Positions 34,522 through 47,060 of a DNA stretch of 64,000 bases are shown piece by piece. Position numbers and translations under genes: made by a program. This stretch comes from Athripsodes cinereus (lineage: Eukaryota; Arthropoda; Insecta; Trichoptera; Leptoceridae). Numbering within the stretch: position 1 is the first letter of the stretch; the number at the start of each line of letters is the position of its first letter. The stretch is from assembly GCA_947579605.1 (NCBI GenBank), contig OX388313.1:25547214-25611213 (forward strand). The letters are read 5' to 3'. The notes under the pieces were generated by a model. It worked only from the letters and a program-made list of their open reading frames with translations. It ran no database searches and was not told the origin of the DNA.

Positions 34522-35011
34522 GAAACGGTTGTGCGGCCAACACGCATCATAGCAACGAACTTAGTCTATGATAAATAATATTTTTAAAATATTTGAAGCC
34601 GATTGCGTGAAATATATTCAAAAATATATCGTTTATTTCCGAGTTTAAAATATCGATTTATTAAATAAAAAATAGTTATTAAATATTTCAAAAAATCGAG
34701 GAAACTGTGAGAAATATAAGTGTGTAATCAATTATTGAAACGAAATTAATAATTTAAAAAATATTTCGTTATAAAAAAGTGCATTGGTGTAATGTGTATT
34801 TTTTTAATAATAAAAAATCATAAGTGAAAATATTTTCAGATAGTGACTACATATTATCAATTCAAATTAAAATACATATATTAAAAAAAACTCAACTTTT
34901 CTGAACAAAATGTTTTCAACAAAAGTGATATTGGACCAGTCATTGCATAGTGGTGATATTGATTAATTTTACATATTTTTGGATTTTGTGCTTTGGAATT
35001 GATTTTCCAAG

Positions 35012-35164
35012 ATGTTGGTGAGATCCGGCCCTCCTCAGGGTCCTGCACAAAGCAGGGGGCCCACAGTAAGAAGGGCAGAGTGGAGTACCCAGCAAGAAGG
35101 AGTACAGCATCATGCTCAAGTTGAGACTACGCATTGGAGCGCGCCGCAGCACTCTTACGGAAAG
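35012..35164 (+). CDS. Candidate first coding exon of a host gene (51 residues)
   Basis: The frame starts at ATG 35012 with A at -3 (good animal context) and ends at the splice donor AAAG|GTAAAA (GT at 35165), giving exactly 51 codons, phase 0. The peptide begins MLVRSGPPQGPAQSRGPTVR and ends HWSAPQHSYGK. It is rich in glutamine, proline, glycine and histidine, probably disordered, and I do not recognise the family. Base composition is clearly more GC-rich than the DNA around it, unlike the chance frames of this window. Reading on into the intron meets a stop after six more codons. There is no repeat signature. No acceptor-linked second exon could be identified downstream, so the first intron would be long, perhaps leaving the window. 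A diverged protein-coding repeat is an alternative. Confidence 0.55.
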
Positions 35165-35861
35165 GTAAAAAAAAAATCTTAATTTATCGAGATTGGGGAA
35201 TTAATTTATTAGGTACCTCCTCCTCTTGTTTAACCGATCATATATCAAAATAATTTATTTTTAAACAAACACAGACAATTGATAGACTTGAGAAGAATGC
35301 GTTGGCGCATAGCTCTGTCATAAGTATTTGCTAATTATCCTTCATGTATGGTGTGATCTAACAACTTGATATTTAATATTTATTCCTAAAAGATTTTTAC
35401 TCTTATGATTTTGATCATTGACTAGTGATTTAAAAATTTCAATATCGTGTCACACGAATTAGTAACTTTCAATCATGAAATTTTAAAATCTGCAAATTCA
35501 CAACTAAGTTTATCGATGAGGTTTCGATGCCTTCAAAAATAATTTATGAAATTTATTTACAAACGTGTTTCTTGGTTAGTGATTAATGTACAAAAATATA
35601 CTCTAAAAATTATATTACGAAAACAACAAAAAAGGGCTCGTGATGTGACGGCAAAGTATGTCAGCTATAGGAATTAAATGTTGACACTCACGAAATAGTG
35701 TTGAGATTCTATCATGTTTTTTTTTTACATATTTTTCATCCTTCTACTTATTGAATCATCTAAATAAGTTTTTAACATCTATCATTGATTTTACTCGTAT
35801 ACATCACTTTAATAATATGAAAAGCATTTTTTATTCATTCATATCATAACGGATTTTTTCA
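35165..35861 (+). other. Probable start of a long intron
   Basis: AT-rich, without ORFs or repeats I recognise, beginning with the donor GTAAAA. Confidence 0.35.
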
Positions 35862-36077
35862 CGAGTGGGGTTGCCAGCGGATTAACTGTATATAAAACAC
35901 ATGCAAGTTGTCCACTCTGTGCCAGTAAAAGATAAAAACATTCAAAATGCATGGCATATCTCATTACTGAATCGAAAATGTTAAATGTCTTAAATGGGAT
36001 ATCTTAGGAATACTTATCACTTCCAAGACAACTCAAAAAAGAGTTTAAGACCAATTCTTTGCCTAGGACTCCGCGGG
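35862..36077 (-). repeat. SINE B copy, old
   Basis: Minus-strand blocks 'GAGTGGGGTTGCCAGCGGAT' and 'GACCAATTCTTTGCC', then ACTCCGCGGG, mark both ends of the repeat. The sequence between is strongly diverged. Confidence 0.6.
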
Positions 36078-37925
36078 AAGGGAGTAATGTGAACCTAATG
36101 TGATATTTTAAGACTTCAAAAATGATTCACATAAAAATAAATTAATATGTACATATCTATTTCATATATGTAATACGTACTTGAACTCCACACTTCCTGC
36201 TACCATAATACGGCATTCGCTTCCAGCAATCGTTTTTTTTTTAAATCACATACATAATGCTATTAATACCTTCATTATGTATAAATTTTGTAATAATCGT
36301 TGATATCACACGAATTGAACGATTCAAAACACGAACAATGTATGTCTCAAATAGAATATTATTATTTTATTTATTTTATTTTATTTAAGCACATTCACGG
36401 CTTTCGCCTTTTACATGTTAACAGCACAAAATAAATATAACAACAACAAGCAAATTCAAAGTCATAAAAAATAATAATCAAAATAAAAGTAGAGATAATA
36501 ATTAAAATAACAAAATATAATGTTGAGATGTCAGTTCATAAAAGTAAAAATTTAATTTATAAAATATTTATTATTCTTATATAAAATATCTAACATTTAT
36601 AAAATAGAATGCTTGATTATGTGTCTATTAAGTGTCGTACTTATTTCAAATGACAATAAAAATTTGATTATATGATTTTTTAATAGTACTTATCTATTGT
36701 CTCATTATTTCTGACGTGAAGCACTTACCCGTAAACAGTTAGATTACAATAAAGTTATTTAAAACTTGTGCATTTTGTGATTCTCCAGTGCATATTTTTA
36801 AGCATTTAATAAAAATAAACCAATATTCTTCTAATTTTCGATTTATTTTGAATGAAATGTTTTATTCTCTTTTTGAAATACTGCAAAACAATAATTGTTC
36901 AAAATAATGGATTTAAATAATTTAGCAACTACATGATTCTACTATTTATGCCTGAGTTTAGTGAATGATTTTTTTATTATTATTATTAGATAGGTTATCT
37001 ACTTTTAGCTGCACGGCTTTTGTTTATGCATTTGTTTCACATACCTATTTTTCAAAAACTACAAAAGTTCATTTCACAATAAGAATGTTATGGTCACGAA
37101 TAAACGATTTTAAATTGACTAATTCGAAAACGTCAATTTATTTTCACCAGTTGCCAGCAAATAGTATAAAATATTGTAGACATATTTGACAGACACATTT
37201 AAAAAATAACCTCAATGCTACTGTTGTTTTAAACAACATTTCAAATAAATTATTCCGGAAATAAAAACCCGATCTAAAACTAATGCAAGACGAATTTGTT
37301 GACCTTAGCGCCATCTAGAACGGTAGTGCAGTTAAGAATTTGACAGTTTGACAGATCGAGTGACAGATGATAAAGAACAAAACGTGACATAAGCATGTGA
37401 GTAATTATTGCGGGTGTGCACTCTAGTGCATATTGCAACAGACATTCACATATACAACAAGAATTAATAGAATTTATAATTGTTAATGATAATTTACCAT
37501 GTTTTAATTGTTTTTTAATATGAATTGGTTTCACCACTCACCTATATTTAAATATATTATGTATTATTCTTATATAACATCAACTAGTAGTAAGCAGCGA
37601 AACAATACATTGCACCACTTCCTCATTGCAGAGGGTCGTGATCTCACAGTTTTATGATATATTAATTTCCGGAAAAATGTTGACAGTTGGTTGTCAACGT
37701 ATTATTTTTCAATTAAGTATTCGTTTATTGTTTAAATAAACTCTTTCATTTTTTTAAAATCTTTATTAAAACTATTGGTATACTAAATTTAAAAGTAAAG
37801 AGCATGATATTGTTTTAATGTGTAATGACTAAGATTCTCTTTTGTAAGAAGTATATCTGAGCTTGAAAAAAAAATTAGAACATTAACACCAAAACACTCT
37901 ATTACACCTACGGCAATATGCTTGT
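36078..37925. other. AT-rich stretch, nothing firm
   Basis: Bases 36355-36440 (TTTATTTTATTTAAGC.. then CACGGCTTTCGCCTTTTACA) look like a minus-strand LINE 3' tail. Frames at 36965-37189 (+) and 37280-37537 (-) are unsupported. Confidence 0.4.
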
Positions 37926-37933
37926 GTCAAAAG

Positions 37934-38206
37934 AAGTCATGTAAGTAGAGAAAATTCTCCAAAGAAATTTCTCGAGAATGAGAAATTTCTCCGAGGATTT
38001 CTCCTCTGATGGGAGAGAAATTTCCCTCCATAATTTTTCCTAGTGGTATTTTTTATTGATCATTGTAAAAATGATCATAAAAAATATATCTGCCTCAGAA
38101 TACCTACACCATATTTCTCCAAAAATTATTCACTTCGAGAAATTTACCGAAAGATTTCTCGGTAATTTTCTCGAAAAATAATTATCTTGAGAATTCCACA
38201 ACACTA
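37934..38206. mobile_element. hAT-type MITE built of GAGAAATTTCTC palindromes, copy 1
   Basis: The element is 273 bp and is flanked by GTCAAAAG on both sides (37926-37933 and 38207-38214). The right end GAGAATTCCACAACACTA fits a hAT-type TAGTGTTGTGG terminus; the left end is diverged. Both ends are filled with near-palindromic TTTCTCGAGAA / GAGAAATTTCTC modules. No ORF. Confidence 0.82.
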
Positions 38207-38294
38207 GTCAAAAGTAACGAAGTAGGTCGGCAAACAGCTTAATCGAAATACATCGAAAATAGTATGAAATTAAATAGAAATATTATAAAATATG

Positions 38295-38520
38295 TTTCAC
38301 CCCGAAGAGTCCACGGTAATGAGTAGGTCTCAAATATTTTCTGTATTTTTAGAGTATGCTATGAAAGGCAGATATTCGTAAAACATTACTTATAAAACAG
38401 TTAACGTTTACAACTCAGTGATGAGGCATGTCTTTCATCCTGAATTTCTTATTTTCACTGGCACGGAGAGTACCATTAGATGATTTTTGTCCGCTGGATA
38501 CCATACTCGTGAGAAACTCT
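38295..38520 (+). repeat. SINE B copy, old
   Basis: Blocks 'GAAAGGCAGATATTCGTAAA' and GATGAGGCATGTC, then 'CCGCTGGATACC', place it on the plus strand. It is diverged and abuts a minus-strand LINE C-terminal remnant at 38530-38610 ('CTCAAGGGCGCC'). Confidence 0.6.
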
Positions 38521-38529
38521 CTGATGATG

Positions 38530-38610
38530 ATGATGATTTTATTTTGACGCCGTTTGACAGTCCCTAGACCGTCTCAAGGGCGCCAGTGAAGAGTTTAATT
38601 TGCTTCTGAA
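38530..38610 (-). pseudogene. LINE C-terminal remnant
   Basis: The minus strand carries GGCGCCCTTGAGACGGTC and a short frame resembling the GALEMV end of the remnant at 4687-4860. Only about 80 bases are left. Confidence 0.45.
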
Positions 38611-38999
38611 GCTATGATGGTATTGATGAATAAATATGTTTTAAAAATTGTTTTGCCTCACATTGTTAGTATGTGAAATTTTAAGGGCTATTGGATGTCA
38701 GGAATTCGGTCATGTCAAAACAAATCAGTCTTAATAATAACGTGCAACTAACAATTTACTAATTTTCAAATCACGCTTGTTTATAATCACACCACCTATC
38801 TACTTTCAAACAACAATACTCAAACATTTTTCCCAAATTTAGTATTTCAAATAATTTATATCATTTACATAGTTTGATTTGATTTTAAAGACGTTAGACG
38901 TTAAAATCTAATTCTCTTCATATATAGTCTAAACAAAACAATTTCTAAAAATTATTATTTAGGGAATTTATGTCTCATGAAAACATATCTTACTATTTA

Positions 39000-39240
39000 T
39001 TATACCATCACGGCATATCCCACCAATGGGGTAACTAGCAGAATAGCCGCATGTTTTAAACATGAAAGCTGTTCTTCTGTGCCAATAAAAAATAAGACAT
39101 TCAGGGTGGGTGGCATACCTCACCACTGAATTATAAGATGTAAAATATTTTTTTCGAACATCTGCCTTTTACAGGTCACTTGCAAAGTCATGGAAAAGTG
39201 TGAGAAACTTATTTTTTGTCAGGTGCTCCGCGGCTCAAAT
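39000..39240 (-). mobile_element. SINE B copy, minus
   Basis: From 'TATACCATCACGGCATATCC' to 'AGGTGCTCCGCGG' with all intermediate blocks, so near full length. The shared TACCATCACGGC end lies at the low coordinate. Confidence 0.75.
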
Positions 39241-39680
39241 GAAAAATATATCTTAGCTAAAAATCTTGTTTTAATAAAGATGGGTTTTATTTTTATATGA
39301 ACCGCAATATACTCAATTACTTGTGAAGGCCGACAAGTGAGTTGGCCTACCAATGGGGAAATTTGGTCACAGGATTACTCGTTGTAAATCCGAATCTAAA
39401 TTAGTTTACAATCACCTAATTAAAAAAAACTAAAATGTTTTATGTATGATGAAATGTACCTACGTACTTTGGGAAGAACTGTTGTATAGTCCGTTCACCT
39501 ATATTCTGTGTTGCATTGTATTACAGTACCTATAATTAAAATGTACCGTTCTCGGATATTACATACTACAATACTTCTAACGTATAGACGTGGTAACTAC
39601 TGATACATAGACGTACTTAAAACAACATATACGAAGAACATACAACTGTGCAATTATCACCAACTAGCAATATTTACCAT
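39241..39680. other. AT-rich non-coding stretch, nothing recognised
   Basis: No supported feature. Confidence 0.4.
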
Positions 39681-39689
39681 GTATGGAAT

Positions 39690-40132
39690 ACAATCCATTG
39701 GCTAGGTTTGTAACAAGCTTGGATATTCTTCGCCATTTCTCCCTATTTTCTGCTATTCCTATATGTACCACAGCGCATGACATTCATCAGTTGATCCATG
39801 GGTCTATTGGTCGACCTCGACAATTCTTGCCCTCGGTCATGGTCTCCGTGATGGTGATGAGCAGACCTGAGTGGTAAATGTTGTATCTAACCCAGTTTGC
39901 TCGTTGCCTACATGCGACTACCCTGTTCTACAGCTCCTTGTTTTCGACGTGTTTCGACCAACGGATCTTCAGCATCGTCTGTAGTGCTTATCTCAAAGGC
40001 AGCCAACCGTCCGCTTTCACTCTTGCCAATGTACCACGTCTCACTACCAATCAGCAGAATACTCCATACAAAGGCTTTAATCGGTTTCCAATTATTATTT
40101 TTTTGCCACATCAAAAACGAGAAAGTAGCCAA
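39690..40132 (-). pseudogene. LINE reverse transcriptase C-terminal remnant, frameshifted
   Basis: The minus frame 40132-39908 contains KAFVWSILLIGSETWYIGKS and LAAFEISTTDDAEDPLVETR. This resembles the block 'Y-V-W-S-x-L-L-Y-G-x-E-T-W-T-I' and 'L-x-A-F-E-M-W' that follows the reverse transcriptase domain in RTE/BovB-like elements. A frame change occurs after AAFE. The remaining ~220 bases toward 39690 continue the same C-terminus in broken frames. The plus-strand frames over this region are shadows. Confidence 0.65.
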
Positions 40133-40139
40133 AAAAATT

Positions 40140-40930
40140 CATCGATCATGATGTCTTTCATATTTCATATTGCTTTTATTTTTAGTTTGTTACTATTTTG
40201 TTATTTTGGAGTATTGATTTCAGAAAACTCTAACAAAACAATAAAATGTATATATCCAACAAAAAAATAAAGAGATTCAACGTAACGAACGATAAATTCC
40301 AGCAAATAAAGTTAAATATTGTAGCATTAATTTCATAGTATTTTTAGCCTAATGAATGATATACTTATGAAAAAATAATCGTTAATGTAGTATTAGAATT
40401 AGATTGGATATACTCGTGGGTATACAAATAGAACTCGTAGGTATACAAATAGAACAATACGTACAATGTACAAACAAACATCAACTTTTGAATTATAAAG
40501 GTTAACCTTATAATTCCGTGATACCTTCACAATATTTTAAAATAGAGTACAGAATTCTCAAAGTCAAGAGTGCAAGTTACATACATAGACAAATTGTAAA
40601 TATAATACCTAATTCACCACGATATTAGATACATAGGTTTGACGTCCATAACTGGGTAACCTCAATATGGACCAGACATGCCTTTATAGACATGGGCAAT
40701 ATTGTACAATCGTATATCTTAATAAGCATACTTATTTCCAACAATATTATTTAAGCTGCCAAGTATATCTTATATTGGCAAATATGTGGAATAATTTAGA
40801 AATATGGCCCTTTCAACATTTGTTACTTTAATCTGTCCACTGCTGAAAATAGGCCTTTTCAAACTTTACCATAAACCAATTTTTTTCACATCTTAAATAG
40901 TGTCATCTACCTATAGTTGTCTTTTGATGT
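40140..40930. other. AT-rich non-coding stretch, nothing recognised
   Basis: A short tandem block (GTATACAAATAGAAC) at 40421-40455 is the only local repeat seen. Confidence 0.4.
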
Positions 40931-40936
40931 CTCTTA

Positions 40937-41172
40937 CCCGTGGAGTTGGTATCTCACTTTTTTCTGTAAGTTTTTGTGTGTTTTGAATAAGGCAAGTGTT
41001 TGTAAAACCATAATAAATCAATAAACATCTACAATTTATCGATGAGGCATGCCACCCATCCTGAATGGCTTGTTATTTTTTTATTTGCACAAATTGGACA
41101 ATCTGCATATTTATTACGTGCAACTAGCCCACCAGCTTCCCCACTTGTGGGGTATACCGTGAAGGTATAGTA
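40937..41172 (+). mobile_element. SINE B copy
   Basis: From CCGTGGAGTTGGTATC to 'GGGGTATACCGTGAAGGTAT', with the central 'GCCACCCATCCTGAATGGC'. Moderately diverged, tail TAGTAATAG. Confidence 0.72.
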
Positions 41173-42160
41173 ATAGTAGCAGCAACGATAGTCTTCTTAT
41201 GTCTTTTCATTATCTCCACTCTTGGATCCTAGGCGTCCACCAGTCATCCTTTCGTCAAACCATTGATATATTTTATATATTTGTTATAAATATATACATC
41301 ATCTTTCACAATTTCTTTCTAAATTAAATCAATTGTGTACTACTTACACAGTAATCAAATAAAATAAGACATTTAACATTTTCTATTCCGAGAGAAGGTT
41401 TTAATGAAGACAAACAATCAAAATATATGGCATATCTTATCTTTAAGATAAAATTCATTTGAGTAAATGTTAACCACTTTATATTTTTAATACTTAAAAA
41501 CATTATAAAAGACTCCTTCCTATGTTTAAAACAACGTGTTGTATAAAATCACAAGACAGAGAAAGTAAAATTTTACAACCAAATTTGGCAACATCACAAT
41601 TTCTTCGCAAACCAGTCTAATACTTACAATAATAAAAATAATATATTAGGTACACTATATTTAGTCGTTTATTATTACTTTTATTTATTTATATCATCTT
41701 GATGATAAAAGTCTAGTCGATGGGAAAATATTTCTAAGTCTGTATAAGTATGTCTACAATTAAATATTAGTTGTAACGAAAATCGAATCAGTTTCACATC
41801 TGTCGATATTGAATAGTGAAATTTATCTAATAATATTATAATAAAGACGGTTAATAAATAATTACAGTTATTTTAGAGAAAGATATTATTGTGATGTGAT
41901 ATGGTCTTAAGGCTCTTCGTAACGTGATGAATCTAAAAATATTTCGTGTATATTTTTGAAAAGTTTGCTAATCAGTTTTGTCGACTGCATGATATTATTT
42001 TTTAAATATATTTAGGAACAATGTTTTTTTTAAATTTTCCTTTAGTCAAATATTCGAATAGTATGCGTTATACAAATATGTTTGTCAAAATCAGCAATTA
42101 ATTCAACTATCCATACTTATACACATGGTTATACACACTTGATCAGCATAAAATACACAT
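41173..42160. other. AT-rich non-coding stretch, nothing recognised
   Basis: No gene or complete repeat is seen. A weak SINE B-like patch lies near 41365-41450. Confidence 0.4.
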
Positions 42161-42162
42161 AC

Positions 42163-42325
42163 ATTTATTTATTTTATTCTTCTTGCAGATCATCATTCAC
42201 AATATAACAAAATCAACAAACAGTTTACATAAGAAAAAATATAATGATGTGCAGTGGCGAAATTATCATTGTATAGTGATTTCTTCCATCTAACCACGGG
42301 TATACGGCCTAAAACATTATAGGTA
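42163..42325 (-). repeat. 3' UTR fragment of the 46-kb LINE family
   Basis: TTATTTTATTCTTCTTGCAG and 'GATGATGTGCAGTGGCGA'-like sequence match 45790-45935 closely. The coding part is missing. The 71-codon minus frame here is UTR. Confidence 0.65.
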
Positions 42326-42484
42326 CATATAAAAATAAGAATAGAAAATAAAAATACATACACCGTAAAATAAGCAATACGGTTGTGTATGCGTACCCGA
42401 ACAAGCAAGGAGACTAGGACTATGGAATCAGAACTCGCAGCATAACCTCACTAGGCAAATGCCTGTTTTGAAATACAAGTATGA

Positions 42485-42565
42485 ATATACCATCACGGCA
42501 AGTCCCACAAATGCGGTAGCTAGAAAACCAGCTGCACGTAATAAATATTCAAACTATCCTCTCCT
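42485..42565 (-). repeat. SINE B fragment
   Basis: 'TATACCATCACGGCAAGTCC' and GCTGCACGTAATAAAT mark the minus-strand 3' part only. Confidence 0.6.
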
Positions 42566-42974
42566 GGAATTTTGATGAAATATAATATCCAATTTTAGAC
42601 TGTAGGTACGAAATTTAACATAAATTTCAAAAACGTTAACAAATGTTAAAAATGCAAGTATGTATTGTAAATAGATATATATATATAGCCTTAACGAAAC
42701 TATCATTTTTTTTTAATAATTCAAGTGCCCATTTATTATAAGATAACGTAGAATAAATAGGCACCCTGCGGCATTTCCGAATATATCCACGTAATACCTA
42801 CTAATCAGACAAAATAGATACCTACATACAATATTGTAAATACATTATCACAAGTTATGTTACGTATTCGAAAAGATTACCTACCAATCTATCTTCCTCT
42901 GCATACTCTTGAACAATAATTCCCACGAAGAGGTAAAAAGCAGATAACCTACATATTTACACTATCTTACTTAC

Positions 42975-43145
42975 TATACCAAGCAGAGTACCTAGCGAAC
43001 TGACTTTGAGTAATGATCTGCGGGCTGAGCTCTTCGTGCCATATAAAATAAGACATTCTGGATGGAAAGCATACCTCATTTACCTGAATCGTAGATGTTG
43101 AATGTCTTACGTGATGGTTTACAAATATTTCCATTTTACAGGGCA
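42975..43145 (-). repeat. SINE B fragment interrupted by a LINE
   Basis: Minus-strand SINE B blocks (CGTGCCATATAAAATAAGAC, then TGGAAAGCATACCTC, then TTTTACAGGGCA) run up to about 43145, where LINE coding sequence begins. Confidence 0.6.
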
Positions 43146-43803
43146 AGGATTGATACGTCCTCCTGAACACAGACTAGCCAAGGTATCCAAAGGATTTATA
43201 TGTATGAGCATACGCCTGTATAATAATCTCCCTGCAAAAATCAAATCACTGAATGCCTTGGACTTCAGGAGGGAGGTAAAAAGGTATCTTGTCGAGAAAG
43301 CCTTTTATTCCACTGACGAAATGTTCACATCGATCCAACTCGTACCTGTGATATCAATTAATATTTTAACATACTAATAAACTCACTCTCTTCCAACATA
43401 TTGATAAATTTGCTTGTTTTAGTATAGTATCTTTGACTTTGTTCTTGTGAGCTTACCGCTTTGTTTTAATATAAGCATTTGCTAATTTGTTTGTCATTGT
43501 ATTTGATTTGTTTATCTATCTTTTACATTCCTACATTGACGTGAAGCTGTTTTGGGCCTTTTACACTCAAAATAGTTTTGATGAAATGAAATTCCTTAAT
43601 TAGTTTATCATTTTTTTTGTTTTCTTTTATTTTCTTTTCTTGTCTATGATCATTGTGAAGTGTTTGATATTATGGTGAAGTAACGAACTATTGAAAATTG
43701 TTTGTGATTGTTATAGAACAGCAAATTATTTGTATTATTTGACGATTCCAAGTGCTAAATATATGGCCTACGGATGATAGGAAAAATAAATAAATAAATA
43801 AAT
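43146..43803 (+). pseudogene. LINE fragment: reverse transcriptase C-terminus and 3' UTR
   Basis: The frame to 43377 reads GLIRPPEHRLAKVSKGFIC, SIRLYNNLPAKIKSLNALDF and VKRYLVEKAFYSTDEMF, a well-known C-terminus of insect CR1/Jockey-like LINEs. It is followed by a ~410-bp UTR and an AAAT tail (43787-43803). 5'-truncated; inserted in a SINE B remnant. Confidence 0.78.
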
Positions 43804-45780
43804 CGAAAACATACAGAAAAGAGTGTGACAATTATTATATAAAATAAACGTTACATGTAGGTATAAGATTTTAGAAAAATCAGATTTTTCCAAAGGCTTA
43901 TTTTGAGTATGTTCATAAGCCAAGTGACGATTTCGCGACAATTCCTAAACCGCGTTTTAAATTATTTCTAAATAACGTTTTACCTAATTATCACATTTTG
44001 ACGCAGATATCAATGATTATAATTATTATTAATACATAATTAGTACAGAAATTCGCACATACTTGAAATAGAAATATGAAACTTGCGATACGCTTTACAC
44101 GTTGATTTTAATTTATCATTTGAATAAACTTTTCTTACACAATGTCTCTAATTCAACGGCAATTTAAGTGCAGTGTTTTTTTTTCTATTTCAATAATACA
44201 ACACTTTAAATATAATACCATACGGAAACGATAAATTTATATCAACTCTCCTATATTGTCGCAATATAATTAATAATGAACTCCGGATCAATTAAACTCC
44301 TGTCAATTAATCAATTACATCATTTTACCTTAAGTAAAGACTTGATGGCAATAGGTAATAATGTTTCATGTTTGTACAGTAGGTATGTTTTAATGTGATC
44401 ATAAAAATTAACCATAAAATTATGTTAAGAAATCAAGTAATCATGTGCATACTGAGCATTGAAGAATAGGAGAAATCATATTAATAATATTTTATACTAC
44501 CAAGTTATCTTCTAATCTGTGGTGTACAGCTATCTAGGGACCCTTGCCTTATCGGACTTTTAATATTATAATAATACAAACTTATTATTTGGATACACTA
44601 GTAGTTGTTAAATAAGAATTATTAGTTGTAAATTTTCTTCTTAAGTATAACAATTTTTTTATGAAGCATGAACTTATTTCTTGTATCTGTTAATTTAAAA
44701 AGATTTATTTTTATAAGGAATACCTAAATAGAGGGGAATGTTTTTTTATTGGTGCAGAGTTGTGAGTGTGTCTATGAGTTTTTTTTGTACTATTTATTTT
44801 TAAACATTTGTAATGCTTATGTTGTTTGTTATTAGCCCTAATACAGGTACATTGTACCTAGTGGGGCAGCAATACCAATATTTTGAGTTACCAGATAATG
44901 TATTATTTTCAAATATTTTTCTATGAACAATGGATTATAATTCTAATTTAGACACTATTTCAGAGTTGTCTCTAAAAATATATGAAACCTGCGTTGCAAA
45001 AATATGGATACATACATTTCTATTTTCTTCTTTTGGTGTCGAGTGTCGTTTTCTGGGCAACTTGAAACAGCTCTTCAACGCTCCTTATTTCCATCCACTC
45101 GTGTGTTTTATGGAGTAAGGAGATCCTTCAATAACTTTTCGACCCTATACCTACTTGGTCCTTAATGACCAGATCAACTAATTGATACTTTACTTAAAAT
45201 GACACTTTAAATTCCTTATACAAATCGTAAACTATGAATTTCACGATTGAGTTTATCAATTTCGATATAGGATTTTTTTTTAATTCTGCTCTATATTCAG
45301 TATATTTAGTTACAAAAATAGGTCTCCTTTAAGAACTCTTCTGTTTCTCGGTCTTCTTGTTATAGACTGCAAACCCTATGAGAACACCGTTGGATTTGTT
45401 ATATGTCATATATAATATGATTATGACAACTTTACATGTTACATATTATGTACACCTTGAATACTATAGTAGATCTGTTAAAAGCATAATATTAAGTACA
45501 TATATAAGATTGTGACAAGTATTATTAATAGTACGTAATCTTATAATATTACTTCCTATAACTGTCATACAACATCTAATTGTATTAGTACTTGCTTTAT
45601 GTATAGTCTAATATAAATAAAATTATTATATTTTATGCCCCGGTCTTTCCATATAAGAACATACGTGTGCTGTTTGTTGCTTTACGGAGATGTAACATCA
45701 GTAGGTAATTAAATAATATTACATATTATGTTAATATTATTATTTACTGATTATCAAAAGAATATTACGACATTCAAAGT
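43804..45780. other. AT-rich stretch with one LINE 3'-end fragment
   Basis: Bases 44745-44900 contain 'ACAGGTACATTGTACCTAGTGGGGCAGC', given in part as CATTGTACCTAGTGGGGC, related to 46930-46975 (CAACCTAGTGAGGCTGC), a LINE 3' UTR. No gene is supported elsewhere. Confidence 0.4.
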
Positions 45781-45784
45781 ATTT

Positions 45785-46800
45785 ATTTATTATTTATTTA
45801 TTTTATTCTTCTTGCACATCATCATTCATATAACAAATAAAATAGGGCAATATACACAGGAAAAAATGTGATGATGTGCAGTGGCGAGATTATCACTATA
45901 TAGTGATTTCTTCCATCTAACCACGTCACATTAACACTAAACAGAAATAGAAATAATAATAACAAAAACACAAACATTATAAAAAAATAGCCACACAAAT
46001 TAATTTGAAAAAAAAAATGAAAAAAACTACAATTCACACACCTAACACTCCAAAGGGATCGGGAAGGGGTTAGGGGACGGATGCTGAATTAGAAGACAAT
46101 AAATACTTCTTGACGGCGTATTTAAACCCATTAAAAGATTGAGATATTCTATGAGAAGAAGGGAGATTATTCCAGCAACGAGCGCCACATACTGAGAATG
46201 ATTGAGAAAAGAAATTGGTGTTATGTGTAGGAATTGCCAGAAGACGCTCGTTGTTGGAACGCAGTGGTAGACCATGGTTCGCTAGATACTCGAATTTTTC
46301 TTTCAAATAGTAAGGAAAAGACGTTGAATAGAGTGTTTTATGAACAAGAGATAAAATATGAAGTTCACGTCTTTGACACACTGTTAGCCATTTCAGAGTA
46401 TGCCGATACTGGGAGATATGGTCGGACCTTTTGAGATTAAAAATAAAACGGATACCAAAGTTTTGAAGTCTCTCAAGTTTATTTGCTAGGTCTACATTAA
46501 GATCGAGGTATACCGCATCGGCATAATCTATGAGAGGCAGGAGCAAAGATTGTACGAGTAAAGTTTTGATTTTGGTTGGCAGAAACATTTGATATCTTTT
46601 AAGAGAATGTAGAGAGTGGAAAAATTTTCGTCGGATTGAATTCACGTGCTGCTGCCAGGTTAATTTTTGGTCCATCACTATACCAAGGTTCTTCACTGTT
46701 GTTGAGTAAGATATTATATCTGAACCCATAGTTGTATTGGGCACGGATATGGACTTAAGTTTTGAAATAAGATAATGGCTGCCAAGAAAAGAAAAGTCAG
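45785..46800 (-). mobile_element. 5'-truncated CR1/Jockey-like LINE, minus
   Basis: Coding sequence (46744-46070) is followed on the minus strand by a ~280-bp UTR containing the GCAGTGGCGAGATTATCAC block and ending in an AAT-rich tail (45785-45800). UTR fragments of the same family occur at about 10075-10235 and 42163-42325. Confidence 0.8.
46070..46744 (-). pseudogene. CR1/Jockey-like reverse transcriptase, C-terminal 224 residues
   Basis: The frame has VKNLGIVMDQKLTWQQHVNS, the post-YADD 'LG..D..LTW..H' block, then LLPLIDYADAVYLDL, RLQNFGIRFIFNLKRSDHIS, and CGARCWNNLPSSHRISQSFN near the C-terminus ('A-x-x-W-N-x-L-P'). The endonuclease and the catalytic YADD lie upstream and are missing. 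The frame is open over its whole length, so the insertion is fairly recent, but it cannot encode a working enzyme. Confidence 0.88.
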
Positions 46801-46834
46801 TTTCGTTGAAAGAGATAAACTCACCCTCTTTATT

Positions 46835-47060
46835 TATTTTTTTATTTGTTTATTAATTTTTTAATTCATTTATGGATATTTATATTGGATATTTTAAATA
46901 TTTTATTAATTGCATGTTATTTAATTTTTACACAGCACGCCTCGATACAGGGCAACCTAGTGAGGCTGCTGCAACATTATTGTATCCATATTGGTAATGT
47001 ATTGTCTTTGGTTTTGTGTATTTATATATTAATTGAATAAAGTTAATTATTATTATTATT
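46835..47060 (+). repeat. LINE 3'-end fragment with ATT tail
   Basis: It ends 'TGAATAAAGTTAATTATTATT' style (AATAAAG then ATT units, 47035-47060) after GTAATGTATTGTCTTTGG. Related 3' ends are at 51045-51280. No coding part. Confidence 0.5.
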
